In this document: one piece after another, positions 11,641-24,890 of the stretch
Position numbering within the stretch: position 1 is the stretch's first letter
Layout: every line of letters starts with the position of its first letter
NCBI GenBank assembly: GCA_050084985.1
Contig: JBITNC010000002.1
Coordinates: forward strand, 17,360,001 to 17,424,000
DNA length: 64,000 nucleotides
Direction: 5' to 3'
Source of the DNA: Nageia nagi
Lineage: Eukaryota; Pinophyta
Made by a program: the position numbers and the translations under genes
Notes under the pieces: generated by a model
Seen by the model: only the letters and a program-made list of their open reading frames with translations
Database searches by the model: none
Told to the model about the DNA's origin: nothing

Positions 11641-14600
11641 ATTAGGAGATCTAGGCATCAAACAAGCCTCCATGTTGAAGGGGAATATTCTCAGATTATA
11701 TCCTAACATTCAAGTAGCATACATGGACTTGGAGGGAGTTCCAACCAATGATGGTGGTTAGGGTAGCTCCAAAGAAAAGTTAAAGGTTGTAACGATGCAA
11801 GCATCCTACTCCTAAAAACCTATATCATGCTTTTATGTATAGTAACTTGGGAAAATGACCCCACTCATCATGTGGTATGGATCATGCTATAAGTAGGTGA
11901 AATATCTTTCAACATAATTAATATTTATGCCTCAAAAAAGGATTTGGATAGATGCACTTTATGGAAATGATATGCATTTTCCTTGTCACCAATTGTTTAG
12001 ATTATGTTTGGGAATTTCAACATGATTGAAAAGGTATTTGATAAAAAAAACTCCACTCCCAATAAGTGGTCCACTAGGGAGATACAAGTGTGGTTTTTGA
12101 TGAAGAACAAGCTTAAGTTGTCAGATCCTAACTCATGTTTTCTAGCATACCACTTTTTAAAACATATGTGGTACATGTGGTTTGATTTCTAAGTTGGCCA
12201 TAGAAAGGTGCTCAAATGACTCGAAAAGTAATGCTTATTGATAATCAAGAAGTTTCCCCCCCTATCAAGAGTCTTCTGGCCCATATGTCAAGACAATCCT
12301 AAGTTTTATTTCCTCTGATCATTCACCCAACATGTTTATTACCTCCCACAAAGATATTACAAAATTTAATTATTTATAAATACTTCTTTTCTTTTGCAGT
12401 ATGCCATGGTTTTTCATATCTAATGAGTTTGGAACTTGGTTCCTAGATAGATGAGAGCCTCATGATGGATTGAGTGGTGGAATGATGCCATATTTCATAT
12501 AACTACATTACTTCGTAGTTTAGGAAAAACTGTTGCTCAATTTCATTTCCAATATGCCTCCTCTATGAGAGATAAGGTAGGTAATTCCTCTATACATTTG
12601 GAGTCCAATCCCTTCAATCACCACTTGCAATCCCATATAGCTCATATAAAACATAAGCTCAAGCTAGTAGAACTATATGAAGCTAAAGGAGCTCAGATAA
12701 AATCTCATCTACATTAGCTAAAGATTGATGATAAGATCACCAAATATGTTTTTTAAATACTTCATCCACAAAGGCTAGCTACTCAATTCAAAGAAATTGT
12801 AGATGATGAAGTTCAAATCACCTCTCTATCTGAGATTGCTTCATCTTTCTCCATCCATTATACATAAGTCTTTTTATCTCAACCATACACTCTTGACAAA
12901 ATTCAAGCTCTTCAACTTTGTAAAAATGTTTTTCCTTCATGAATTTCTCCATATAAAATAGTAAGAGTGTGACAAACTCCTTTATCTTAAAGATCTAGAT
13001 GAAGTACTCTCTAAAATGTTAGATGGTAAGAACCCTTACCTAAATGTATTTCCCTATTAATTTTACAAAATGTGCTAAGATTTTTTTGGCTTTGACTTGT
13101 ATAAAGTCTATATTGAAGGCTTGAATACAGGTTCCCTTGGTTTGATCATAAATAAGGGTAATGTCAAGTTCATTCCCAAATAATGGTACCCTAAGCTTAT
13201 CACCAATTATTGACCTATTACCTTACTAAATGTAAGCTACAAAATTATTTCTAAGGCTCTTTCCCTTAAACTTCATTCTCTTCTTCCTCTTATTATTCAC
13301 CTAAAACAAAATGGGTTCATTTAGAATAGGTTTATATTAGACAATGCCATTGTAGTTTGGGAAGACATGAAATGGACTTAGATATTAAATCAAAAAACCC
13401 TCTTCCTTAAATTGATCTTTAAAATGTCTTATGATTGCATCGAATGGACTTTCATCCTATATATATTAGAAGATATTTGATTTGTAACTCAATTTCTAGA
13501 TGTTATTCAAGGATGCATATGTATTGCTTTCTCTAAATATTTTTCAAACAAAAACAAATAGACTTCATCAATATATTCGACAAGGATGACCTTTGGAAAT
13601 TTTTCTCAATGTTTAGTAGTATAAGTGTTTGGATACCTACTTGCTTGACATTCTTCTAAGGGTAGACTCAAAGGTATCTCTCTACTAGATAATTAAGGCC
13701 AACTTATCAATGGCCACTTTGAAGATGACTCTTTCGTCACTTCAAAGAAGTATGAGCAATATGTATATGAAGCTCTTAATTTCCTAGATATTTTTTGTAA
13801 AGCCTCAAATTTAAATGGAGGAAAACATTTTGTTAGAGGAAATCTCCACTATCCATTCCCCCTATCTTCTAAAATTCCCATGGAATTGGATACTTCTAGG
13901 GAAAGTTCTCAAAATTTTAGGAATTATATTTACATTACAGGGCTCACCTTTACAACTATGGTGCTATATGATCAATATGGTGGAGAAAAATTAGACCATT
14001 GGAATTCTTAAAAACTCTTCTTCGCTAGAAAATTCCATATTTATTCTAAAATCCTTGCTTCCATTGCATACTATTCCTCATGTTGGGTTCCTTCTCAAGT
14101 ATGCTACGATAAACTGGAAAAGCTTTTAAGAGATTTATTACGGAAAAATAATGCAAATAAAAATGATTTTCATAGAGTAATGAGGAGTACCTATTTCCTT
14201 CCCAAAGAATCTGGCAGCATGGGGCTCCTAGATTGTAAGCAACAAAGTGTTTATCTTTATGCCAATGGATTTTAAGAGCTCTTAAAGGTACAAAATCATA
14301 GAATATTCTCATTTTCCATTTCATTTCTTTTGTCCTTCCTCTCAATTGAAAGGCATGGAAGGGTATGGATTTCCTCATTTTGATTATTTCAATAGTTTTC
14401 ATTGAAATTCTAGGCTCATTTGTTATTAGGATTATTTACAAATCTTGGAAACAACTTATCCCCTAGATCAAATGGAAAGGTGAAAGTTTTCATATGAGTT
14501 TTTCAATTAACAAAATCAACATATGGTGGTCCTCTCTCTTTCATTTTATGGCTCACCTCTAGCGCAAATTCAATGGATACATACCATAAATCATTTTAAG

Positions 14601-15200
14601 AGAGGTATTTCCATAATTACAATTTTTTTCTCTTAACATACCTTAGACTAAATTCCTTGGGAGGAGTTCAAACACAGTTTTTCTAACTACTATGAATAAA
14701 GCTACCTATGATACCATTATTGAACTCGCACCTTTATCCATGCTACATAAGATAAGTGTTTATTTTCAAAATCTATCATGGAAATATTGGGGTTGATATG
14801 TGAACATCCCTCTTCTCAATTATAAAGCTTATTTGGATTATGCTCATCTCTTACCAATGTCACCCACAGCCCCTAAACTGAAAGAAAATTAGGACCTTAT
14901 TTTTGGACATTCATGATGGAAGTTTTATTTTTCTTCAACCTAATATTCCTATCTCGATCCTAAAAAATCATTTGTTTTCTTAGATACTATTAAACTAGGG
15001 GCTTCTACTTTATTCTTTCCTGCAACATTTACATATCCCTGACCTAAGGTGCCCTTTCTGTAATGATCCAGAATCATGTATGCACATATTCTAGTCTTGT
15101 AAATATTCCAAAATAGATTGGTAATGGATAACTTCTTTTTTTGCTCCATACATGCTGACTCATTCTTCATGGAAGCATTCTTTATTAAGTGATACCATTA
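11640..15200 (+). mobile_element. Long LINE (L1-type) relic with endonuclease and reverse transcriptase
   Basis: Plus-strand frames give the expected order of a plant L1 ORF2. The endonuclease part (INIYASKKDLDR.TLW, then GNFNMIEKVFDKKN) covers 11,900-12,190. Reverse transcriptase covers about 13,000-13,760, with LGLIINKGNVKFIPK, then PITLLNVSYKIISKALSLKL, then QNGFI.NRFILDNAIVVWE, then a decayed KMSYDCIEWTFIL. A connecting region and C-terminal part run to about 15,170 (NFLDIFCKASNLN, LLRDLLRKNNANK, FLPKESGSMGLLD). Stops and frameshifts are scattered throughout and the YADD-type box is not readable. No A-tail or TSD was resolved, so the ends are approximate. Confidence 0.78.
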
Positions 15201-15541
15201 GATCAAAAAAGGGTTTTGGGGGCAAGCGATTTGATGTGGTTTTTTTAGATGATTTTTGATCTCCTTAATATTAAGTTTTAGTGGTGGTTTTTATTGGAAA
15301 ATTTAGAATCACCCCCAAAAATTATAATGAGGCAAAGTAAAACCATCCCTTAATAAAACCAAAAATTCTTAAGAGGGCACTTAGAATATTTTAACCATTT
15401 TGAGTTTGTTGGTTGAGGCGTTACAGGAGAGAAAGGGGTCTTTGTAAGGTGAGATGAGCAAAGATGAGGTGATACGACAAGGTGAGAGGAGGTGAGATGA
15501 TGAGATGAGAATTCTTCCCCATATTTTAGACAACACATTTT

Positions 15542-15934
15542 ATGTATAGCTTGCAATCATTGCATACCATGAAACTATGTTTATGTCATGCATCTTGTCA
15601 AACAATTCTTGAGTCTTATGTATTCTTCCATATTTTTCATATTTATGGACCTTTTTCAAAAAATCCATTTTGTGTGTATTCAAGGTTTATGGGTATTTTT
15701 CCATTGAAATTCAAAGCTCCCTTAAGATAGCATGCATGAACCATAACATTCGATTTAGAAGCACCAAGTAAACACATCCACACACCCAATTCAAGGTTTA
15801 TGGGTATTTTGGCAGTGAAATTCAAAGCTCCCCCAAGATAGACTACACAAACCATAACATTATATTTAGAAGTACCAAGAATACACATTCACATAGTCAA
15901 TTCATGGTTTATGTGTATTTTGGCATTGAAGTTT
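15542..15934 (-). pseudogene. PPR-derived tandem array, left half
   Basis: Minus-strand reading gives YTQNGFFEKG (end of a DMY..ELFDKM type unit) followed by about three 110-111-bp units of GYL.GALNFTAKIPINLELGVWMCLLGASKSNVMV. The phrase 'ggtttatgggtatttt' recurs at 15,687, 15,797 and 15,907. The array is cut at 15,934 by an LTR element and resumes at 21,739. Homology to the PPR C-terminal region is from the GYLEEALNFI.KMPI.PD..VW.CLLGAC pattern. It is not a functional gene. Confidence 0.72.
15930..15934. repeat. Target-site duplication AGTTT, left copy
   Basis: AGTTT directly precedes the left LTR and is repeated exactly at 21,739-21,743. Joining the flanks restores the phrase 'gaagtttaaagctccc' of the 111-bp PPR unit. 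Confidence 0.87.
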
Positions 15935-17342
15935 TGTAATGTCCCCATTTTTATGGTGTTTTCTCCATTTCACCTCTAATAAATGGGAATATTAGATTAG
16001 GAGTATTTTTAATTAATTTTGGTAATTTAGTAGAATTTATGCCCAATTATTGTAAGTTCACTTGGAGAATAATTAATTACTCCAATTATGGGATGTTGGG
16101 GCCTATTTTAGTATTTTAAGAATTATTTTATATTTTAATGCTAATAATTATGTAATTAAAAATATCAAGGCAATTATTTATTATAAATACAATATTAGTT
16201 ACCATTAATGGGATGTTGCATATATTTAGCCTTGATAAATGTAATATTGATATTAATGGGCCTCTTTTGTAATAATTTATCCCCTTTCAAGGTAAAGCAT
16301 GATACCAAGAAATTTTACCTACTACGAGGCATAGGAAGACTCCACACTTGGATGTTGGGATTGAGTAGGAAGATTGAACCATTAAGATGTGAAATTGGGC
16401 ATCCCAAGATACCCACATATCCCTTGGAAGATCTTAGACTAAAGTTGGTGATATCTAGGTGTATGGAAGACTCCCATAACCCAACGTTAGCATTCCTAAA
16501 CTTTGGATGTGATCACTCCCATATCGAGGCATCTTGATCTTGGATGTGGGATGTGAGAGCAAACATATCATCCTTGGATACCATTGGATGAGATCACATC
16601 AATCCCAATGCATGATTAGAAGAGCTACCTCATCTATATAAGTAGGATTCCTAAAATACCAAAGGCATGCGATTATTATTAATTCTTCTCTTCTTGGTTG
16701 GTGAGCTTGTCTTTTCTATAATTCCACTTCTTCAAAGTGAGGTACCTATAGTGGGTTGTAGTAGAAGACTTACATGGGCACACACTTGGGGGTTGGTGCA
16801 ACCAAAGTTGTCAGCTAGCTATCCAAGGATGTTGGCACTATCCTATATTATTATAACACTATCAATGGATCTTTAAGATCCCACCATAGCTACTTACCAA
16901 GGAATCCTTGGTACACTATTTGTCACACTATGGATACTAATCCCTAGAGCATCAGTCCCTAGGAATAATATTGTAATTGATATTCATCACCATTTTTGTA
17001 TTTGAATACAATTACATTATTTTGCTATTATCTTATCATTTATATCCTTATGCTTGGATGTTGGATCTGGTAAGGGTTTTGCATTCCTATTTCATAAGTT
17101 GGCTTCCTTAGGCCCTAAGTTGGGTATTTATGAGTATTTGATAAGTGTTTGCTTCATTCCTACCAATAATAGCTAGATATTGGATTACTTACTTAATTTT
17201 ATATATTATTGGTGAGATTTGGATATGTGAAGGCTAATGTCGCTCTCTTAAAGCATGTTTAGTTGCTTTTCATATCTCTTGCATTTTGAACTTAAGGGAT
17301 TTAGGAAAAAATCCATAGTGAGCCCAAGTTAGGCTCATCATA
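15935..17342 (+). repeat. 5' LTR of the 15,935-21,738 element
   Basis: Begins TGTAATGTCCCC and ends GGCTCATCATA, where the final CA has decayed to TA. It matches 20,337-21,738 along its length. The open frames at 16,208-16,537 and 16,667-16,876 fall inside LTR sequence and are not regarded as genes. Confidence 0.88.
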
Positions 17343-17343
17343 G

Positions 17344-17356
17344 TGGTATTAGATCC
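17344..17356 (+). other. Primer-binding site (tRNA-iMet type)
   Basis: TGGTATTAGATCC lies one base after the 5' LTR and differs from the plant iMet primer site TGGTATCAGAGCC at two positions. Confidence 0.8.
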
Positions 17357-18659
17357 ATGATCTTGCCATCATGATGGTTAAGAAGGGAAAAGGAGAATTT
17401 GAAGATCTTTGATACCAACTCATAATGGTATTAGAGCCAAAATCTTACCATCTTATCGGGTTAAATCTTGGAGGAATTTTTCAACTATTGAAAGGAGAAT
17501 TCTAAAGAAGTTGGAAGGAGATCTCTCCATCTTGTTGGAGAGTAACTACTGAGTAATATCTTATCATACTGCAAGAAGATCTAAGGAGTGATATATCATA
17601 GTGGTATTTACCTAAGATCATAGTGATGTCAAAGAATTAAGGAGGTTTGATATGAGATTTGAAGGAGAAGAGAGCTCTTTGAAGCTTGGATCTAGCTCAT
17701 TTGGACACTAGAGAGTTGACATTGAGGTTGTAGCATCATTTATACTAGATTTGGATACTAGGAGACTTACATTGGATATCTAGGAGGTAGATATCACCTT
17801 TTGGTATTTCAATGGACCTAATTTGACTACATTTTCGAGTTTGAAGGCTTTAAGGAGGATCATCTAGCTTGGAAAGAGGTAATTTTCAAAAAATTTCTTA
17901 ATTATCATCAAGTTTGAGGTTTATTTCTACATTGAAGGCCTAGATTTGGGTTTATTTGGACATTATGAGGCTAATGTGGGGGATTTGATCAGATCTAGTA
18001 TTTCATGCCATTTGTGTATGAACGTTAAGCTTGGAGGAGGCACATATTTAGTCAGAGTTGATTTTTAGGCCCATAACCCATAGGTTTGATTAATTTATCA
18101 CCTAAATCAAATCATACACCATGCAAGGAATTAAATATTAGGTTTGAACTATTTTAATAATGTAAATTTATTTGAAGCTTAAAAATATTTATGGATTTAA
18201 TTTATTTTGAGTAGGAGAAATAAGGAGGAAAATTAAAACTAAAATTTGGAATTCTTTTACTTAATTTAATTTGACAAGAAAACTAAATTAGGAGAAATAA
18301 GGAGTTTTAATTATTTAAGAAATTTTGAAATTTAGAGGGAGAGCAGATGCAAATATGAAAAGCAAATTTCAAATAATTTTGAGACACTATAAAGCTAGAT
18401 GTGAGGAGTGCTAGGAGGTCACACCATTTTTGTAAAATAAATTCCAAAATTTAGAGTTAGAGGCAATTCGTTGGGGCATTGAGAAGTTGGAAGATTATTG
18501 TTGGGCATCTTGAGAACCTCAAAGCCATTTGTTTTGCATTTTAGAGACTAGGAGGTAGATGTGGCACATCAAAGAAGCCTGAAGTGAGTAATTGGATATT
18601 TGGGAAAACTTTTGAAGCTATCACATGCACCCTAAAATTCATTAGTAATACCAGCATAG

Positions 18660-19690
18660 GAATAAGAGGTAGGATGATGAAATATTAGATCAAAAGTTAG
18701 ATGCTTTTATCAATCTTATGAATCAAATGATGGCATAATTGAAACCACCTAATCGAGGCACCCTAATTGAAAGTGAGGGATCATCCAAGTAGACACCATT
18801 ACAAACCAACAAATCATTATTCACACCTAAGTGAAGTCCAAAAATGGAACTTAATGAAGCTTAAATGGAGTAAGTGCTACAAGAGTACATGGATAAGCTA
18901 GATTCCTTCAGAGAAACTGTCTCATTTCAAACCTATTGGTATGCTTTGAAAATATGGAAGCACTAGATGTATCCTAAGCATTTAGATGATAAGAGATTAA
19001 AAATGCCTTTGCCTATTTTTAATGGAGGAGAAAAGTTATCCGCTAGGGCCTGGTTACGAAAGCTACAAATTTATTTCTGATCACTCTACCCAATGGATGA
19101 AGAAGAGGAAATAATTATAATATCAATGTATCTTGATGTGATAGCTTATGAATGGTGGCATAATGGTCTCACTACACTAGACCATGGAGATGTCAAGTGA
19201 TTTAAGGATTTTAGCATAAGAATGCTAAACATATTATATAGAAGAACATTTTAAGGAGTTAGCATTGCTCAAACAAACTACCACAGTTAGGGCTTTCATA
19301 GAAGAGTTATAAAGAATTGCAGTTATTATTCCAAATATGAATGATGGGAGACTCACATACCTCTTCATAGATGGGTTACAAGAACCCATGAGATCATCAC
19401 TCAAGGCCATGGAACCTCCAACATTTGTAATACCTACTTAAAAGGTACTATTATTGGAAGGGTCTAGTAAACCTAAGGAAGTTACAACAAAACTAATGAT
19501 GATAGGTTCTCCAATAGCTATGAAAACCAAGGTACCCATAGGAGGAATACCTTCACTACTTCCCTCAAAACTTCTTAGCAAAATGGATTCTACAACATGA
19601 GAAGAACTAAGGAAGAAAAAACTTTGTTTCACCTGCTAGAATCCATGTGAAAAAGAATATCGATGTAATGGAAAGGTGCAAAATCTATAT
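18660..19690 (+). pseudogene. Gag relic of the 15,935-21,738 element
   Basis: Readable gag pieces on the plus strand are KRLKMPLPIFNGGEKLSARAW, LRKLQIYF, MDEEEEI, AYEWWHNGL near 19,020-19,170, then FKDFSIRMLNI, then a degenerate FIDGLQEPMRSS-like stretch near 19,370. This is the usual retrotransposon gag capsid order, including the WW pair. Stops and frame changes are frequent. The stretch from 17,360 to 18,660 is leader with no recognisable protein. Confidence 0.72.
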
Positions 19691-19729
19691 CTTAAATTCC
19701 TTGAGGTAAAGGAAGAATCTGATGATTAG

Positions 19730-20341
19730 TTGAATACTTGCCAACATGAGATTGATGTTAAAGATATTAGAGGAGCACTCACCTCCTTGAAGGGACCATC
19801 CCAATTAATGACAAGTGATGTGGATGGGACTATTGATAATAGCAAGGTTGTGGTCTTGATTGATGGAGGGGACACTCATAACTTTATCGATGAAGAATTC
19901 ATATGGAAGAATGGGTTCAAAACTTAGGAATTCCCAATATTTGAAGTGGTTGTTGGTAATGGAATTACTACATCAAGCAATAGGATGGTAGATAATGTTA
20001 AGGTCAAATTTGGAGAATACATTATCATTAGAGAGTTCTATATTTAACCACTTAGAGGATTACCACACTTGGTGCTAGGAGTTCAATGATTGTATATGGT
20101 TGGATAAATTACCTCCAACTATAAAACCTTAGAGATGAAATATAAGGTTAAAGCCCAAGAAGTTATACTACATGGTATTAAAGAAGGCCAAGGACTTGGT
20201 CACCAAAGGATGGAAGCCATCAAGAAGATTTACCCAGAGTTCATTGAAGATGAATACAAAGAGGATCTTGAAGACTTTATTATAGTTGGAGATGTTTTGA
20301 ATTACTTGGGGACAAGCGATTTGGGAGGGGAAAAATTGTAA
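19730..20341 (+). pseudogene. Retropepsin relic of the 15,935-21,738 element
   Basis: The frame carries KVVVLIDGGDTHNFIDEEF, then a stop, then VVVGNGITTSS, LRGLPHLVLGVQ and NYKTLEMKYKVK, and ends in an acidic tail with FIEDEYKEDLEDF. This is a Ty3/gypsy aspartic protease. The active-site triplet is D-G-G instead of D-S/T-G, and four in-frame stops interrupt it, two of them around the LVLGVQ box. The final stop falls next to the purine tract, so the polyprotein ends with the protease and never had RT in this copy. Confidence 0.78.
20323..20336 (+). other. Polypurine tract of the 15,935-21,738 element
   Basis: GGGAGGGGAAAAAT lies directly before the 3' LTR TGTAATG. Confidence 0.8.
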
Positions 20342-21738
20342 TGTCCTCATTTTTATGGTATTTTCCCCATTTCACCTCTGATAAATGGAAACATTAGATT
20401 ATGAGTATTTTTAATTAATTTTGGTAATTTAGTAGAATTTATGCCCAATTATTGTAAGTTCCACTTGGAGAACAATTAATTACTCCAATTATGGGATGTT
20501 GGGGCCTATTTTAGTATTTTAGGAATTATTTTATATTTTAATGCCAATAATTATGTAATTAAAAATACCAAGGCAATTATTTATTGTAAAAGTAATATTA
20601 GTCATAATTAATGGGATGTTGCATACATTTAGCCTTGATAAATGTAATATTAACATTAATGGGCCTCTTTAAAATAATTTCCCCCTTTTGAGGTAAAGCA
20701 TGATACCAAGGTATTTTTACGTACTACGAGGCATTGGAAGACTCCACACCTAGATGTTGGGATTGAGGAGGAATATTGAACTATCAAGATGAAAATTTGG
20801 GCATCCCAAGATACCCATGTCTCCCTTGGAGGCTCTTATATCGAAGTTGGTGATGTCTAGGCACATGAAAGACTCCCATAATACAAAGTTAGCATTCCTA
20901 TCCCTTAGATGTGATCACTTATATCTTGAGGCATCTTGATCTTATACATGGGGTATGGGAGCACATAGATCACCCTTAGAAACCATTAGATGAGATCGCA
21001 TCAATCCCAACACGTTATTAGAAGAGCTACCTCATATATATAAGGATGATTCTTGGAATACCATAAGCATGTGATTATTATTACTTCTTCTCTTCTTGGT
21101 TGGAGCTTGTCTCTTCCAAAATTCCACTTCTTCAAAGTGAGGTACCTATAGTAGGGTGCAATACAAGATTTATGTCGACACACACTTGGGGGTTAGCATA
21201 ATCCAAGTTTTCAGATAGCTATCCAAGGATGTTAGCATTACCTTGGATTATTGTAACATTTTCAATGGATCTCTAATATCCCACCATAACTATTGATGAA
21301 GGAAGCACTAGTGCATGCTTCACCACATTAGGAATCCTAAGCCTTGGAGCATCAATCCCTCACAACAATATTATAATTAAGGTTCACCACCATTTATGTA
21401 TTTAAATATAATTATATTATTTTACTATTATCTTTTCATTTGGCTCTTTATGATTGGATGCTAGATCTAAGAAGGGTATATTTTGTATTGATATTTTAGG
21501 CTTTCTTAGGCCCTACATTGGGTATTTGTATGTAGTTGATAAGTGTTTGCTTCATTCCTGATAATAATAGCTATACATAGGGTTACTTGCTTGATTTTGT
21601 GTATTATTGGTGAGATCTAAAGTTGTGAAGGCCAATGTCCCTCTCTTAGGGTGTGTTTGGTGGATTTGCATGTCTCTTACATTCCATACTTTAGGGATTT
21701 GGGAAAATCCCTAATGATCCCAAGTTAGGCTCATCACA
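20337..21738 (+). repeat. 3' LTR of the 15,935-21,738 element
   Basis: Partner of 15,935-17,342, beginning TGTAATGTCCTC and ending GGCTCATCACA, followed exactly by AGTTT (21,739-21,743). Confidence 0.88.
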
Positions 21739-22260
21739 AGTTTAAAGCTCCCTTAAGATAGCCTACATGAATCACAAAATTTGATTTAGAAGCATCAAGT
21801 ACACACATCCACACACCTAATTTAGGATTTATGGGTATTTTAGAAGTGAAGTTTAAATATCCCTCAAGATAGCCTATATTAACCACAACATTCGATTTAG
21901 AAGAACCAAGTAGACACATCCACATTCCCAATTTATAATTTATGGGTATTTTGGTAATGAATCTCAAAGCTCCCTCAAGATAGCCTATACAAACCATAAC
22001 ATTTAATTTAGAAGCACCAAGTACATAATCCACATACCCAATTTAGGGTTTATGGGTATTTTGGTAGTGAAGTTCAAAGCTCCCTCAAGATAGCCAACAC
22101 CAACCACAACACTTGATTTAAAAGCACCAAGTAGACACATCCACATACCCAATTTAGGGTTTATGGGTATTATGGTAGTGAAGTTAAAAGCTCCCTTAAG
22201 ATAGCCTCTATGAACCAAACATTCAATTTACAAGCACCAAGTAAACATATCCACACACCA
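21739..22260 (-). repeat. PPR-derived 111-bp satellite, five units
   Basis: Five head-to-tail units, each 110-111 bp (37 codons), have '(g/a)attta' phase points at 21,783, 21,894, 22,005, 22,115 and 22,225. On the minus strand each reads as GYLEGALNFTTKIPINPKLG followed by MWMCLLGASKSNVVV, which matches the end region of a PLS-type PPR protein. Two long open frames on this strand (21,734-22,033 and 22,003-22,218) exist only because the unit length is a multiple of three. The array is the continuation of 15,542-15,934. Confidence 0.8.
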
Positions 22261-24890
22261 TGTTACATTATTTTCATCTCATCATTCTATTTATACAACA
22301 TGACATCCACTTGGGAGCAATATGTTTTTTTTGTATTTGGCTAATTATTATAGGCATATTTTTGAATACTTAGATTAGAGATTCAAGGCATCCTTTTTGT
22401 AGCCATTAATTGCATATCCTCCAATCATTGTAGTCTAAAAGAATGTTGAATCAAAAATAAGTTTTACCTTATCTATGATGTGATTAGGTATCAGTGAGGG
22501 ATCAAAGAAGATATTTAATGGTGAGATAACATTTTACGAAATACTAGATTATAGTAAGTTTTTATAATAATCGTACGTAGAGTGATTCAAAGTGAGTATT
22601 TCCTCTAGGACATACCTATTTTGATTCACCCAATGTCTGGTTATTGTTAGAAATTATTGCAAATATCATTTTGTATAAGCATTAAAAATTATGAGATATC
22701 AAGTGTTGGATTCCTTCCAAGTATATATTTACTTTTTATATATGTGTATTTATTTATATTTTACTTATGTATTTCTTACCTCTTCTAGGATATATCTCAT
22801 ATCCTTCACCTCTTAAGATTCATTGGCATAATTTCTTATTTCAAGCTCACGTCGTTTCTTGTTTCAAGAATGTTCAAGAATTACATAATTATTCTCTACA
22901 ATACTTCTACAACATGTCACAATTTATGGTCTACAATATTGCTCAAATGATAAAGATTTAAATATGTTCCACATTTCTTTATTTGGCAAAGTATAACAAG
23001 CCAAGTATTTTTGATACTTAGGAAATTTATGGATTGAAAATTGCTTTCCTTCTTTAAGCCAATTTTTGGATCATATAATGTATTTAAATCATTTCATATC
23101 ATATGTCATACTTTATTTGTAAATAAGTTCTAATACATACTAGGAAATGATGGAACCCACAACATGTTCCATTATTTTTATCTCATCATTCTATATACAA
23201 TATAACATCCACATGGGAACTACAATTTTTTTGTGTTTGGCTAAGTATTACAAGCATGTTTTGCCAACTTTACACTTTTGGAATGGTTTTTAGATCATTT
23301 TATATTATATATATATGGTGCACTTGAATCATATGATATCATATGGTATACTTAGATAATTTCATATCATATATGTGGTGCATTTGGAACATTTCATATC
23401 ATATGGTGTACTTAGATTATTTCATATCATATTGTTGGAGCATTTAGATCATTTTGTATCATATGGTACTATTTTTAAATCATTTAATATTAAATTATAT
23501 ATTATATTTAAATCATTTCATATCACATGGTATATTTATATATTTTAGTGGGAGATGAATTAAATCATTTCTCAGGATAGCCTGCATGGCCAAGAAGGTA
23601 AATAATTTTATCAAATGATATATGGTTGAATCATTTCAGAATATATGATAGATGAGACTAAATTATCACTTTTAGATTGGTTCTTAACACTTAAAAATTT
23701 ATGTCATGACACAAGCACCAAGTAGACACATCCACACACCTAAGAAGCACTTTTTGAAAAATTGCAATGGAACATAAATCCTGATAGACATGTATGCAAA
23801 ATGTGGAATATGCATAATGCAGATAGTTTCATAGATTGCAATGTGAAAGATGCATTATGCAGATACAATTTCATGGGCCTGGTGTATTATTCTTTCATAT
23901 TTGCAAGGATCTTAGGTGGACATTTAGAATATTTTAACATTTAAAGTTTTTCAAGTTTGCTAGTTAAGGGGTTAGAGGAGAGAAAAGGGCATTTTGCAAG
24001 GCAAGACGAGAGGAAATAAGAATTTATATCATTTCATATCATATAGTCTATTTAGATATTTTAGTGTGAGGTCTGAATGAAATCCTTTCTCAAGATAGCT
24101 TTCACGACTAAGAAGGTCAATAATTTTATGCATTTAAATGGTGTATAGTTTCATTATTTTAGAACATATGGTGGATGAAGTCAACTTATCACTTTTAAAC
24201 TAGTTTTTAATACTTAGAAAATTATATCATAACATAATTGACAAACAACCACCAGTAAAGGAGATCACCAATTATGTCATTTGTTAGGAAATGAAGGAGA
24301 TCATAACATATTCTATTATTTTAGAGGTTTCAAATATACTTAGATCATATCATAACAAAATTTCATATCATATAATGTATTTAGATCATTTCATATCATA
24401 TGGTATAGTTGCATCATTTCAAAACATATGAAGTAACCCATAATATGTTCTATTATTTTCAACTCATCGTTATGTATATACAACATGATTCCACTTTGAA
24501 ACCACATGTTTGTATTATAAGTATGTTTTTACCAACTTACCACTTTTGGATCGATTTTTTATACTTATAAAATTCCATATCGCATAGTCTATTTAGATCT
24601 TTCAATTGGAGGTATGAATTTGTTGGAGGTTTAATATAACATATTTGATGCTTCTATTACTTCATGAGGTTTCATATAATATGTTGATGCATTTAGTTCA
24701 TTTCATATCATATATAGTTCACTTGGTTCATTTCATATCATATGATATACTTAAATTATTTTATATCATATGCATGTTGCATTTAGATCATTTCATGTCA
24801 TATTATGCACTTGGATCATATAGGTTGAACAATTGCTTTCCTTCTCCAATTGCCAAGATCTTATGGGTTGGATGTGCACAAAATGGATTT
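22261..24890. repeat. AT-rich repeat region with higher-order structure
   Basis: Short degenerate units of about 30 bp built on 'atttcatatcatatggtgtacttagat' are clustered near 23,290-23,560, 24,010-24,080, 24,340-24,430 and 24,640-24,820. Longer blocks recur too. One beginning 'atgttccattattttcatctcatc' is seen near 22,260, 23,165 and 24,430, and one with 'tagcctgcatggccaagaaggt' is seen near 23,580 and again near 24,095. Open frames here (22,767-22,961, 23,762-23,944, 24,645-24,902) look repeat-derived. No gene is supported. Confidence 0.6.

Larger units (their letters stand above)
15935..21738 (+). mobile_element. Complete non-autonomous Ty3/gypsy-type LTR element (gag-PR only)
   Basis: The element is 5.80 kb with 1.40-kb LTRs, a 5-bp TSD, an iMet-type primer site and a purine tract, all in the expected plus-strand order. 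The 3-kb interior carries a broken gag and a fairly well preserved protease frame that ends 34 codons or so after an acidic tail, directly before the purine tract. No RT, RNase H or integrase was found, so it falls in the TR-GAG class. Its LTR does not resemble that of the 461-6113 element, although the gag and protease are of the same general type. It split a PPR-derived satellite array. Confidence 0.88.

Noticed and set aside
21734-22218. Two overlapping ~70-100 codon minus-strand open frames that could be taken for a small gene
   Set aside because: They are the 111-bp PPR-derived units read through; open only because the unit is 37 codons long.
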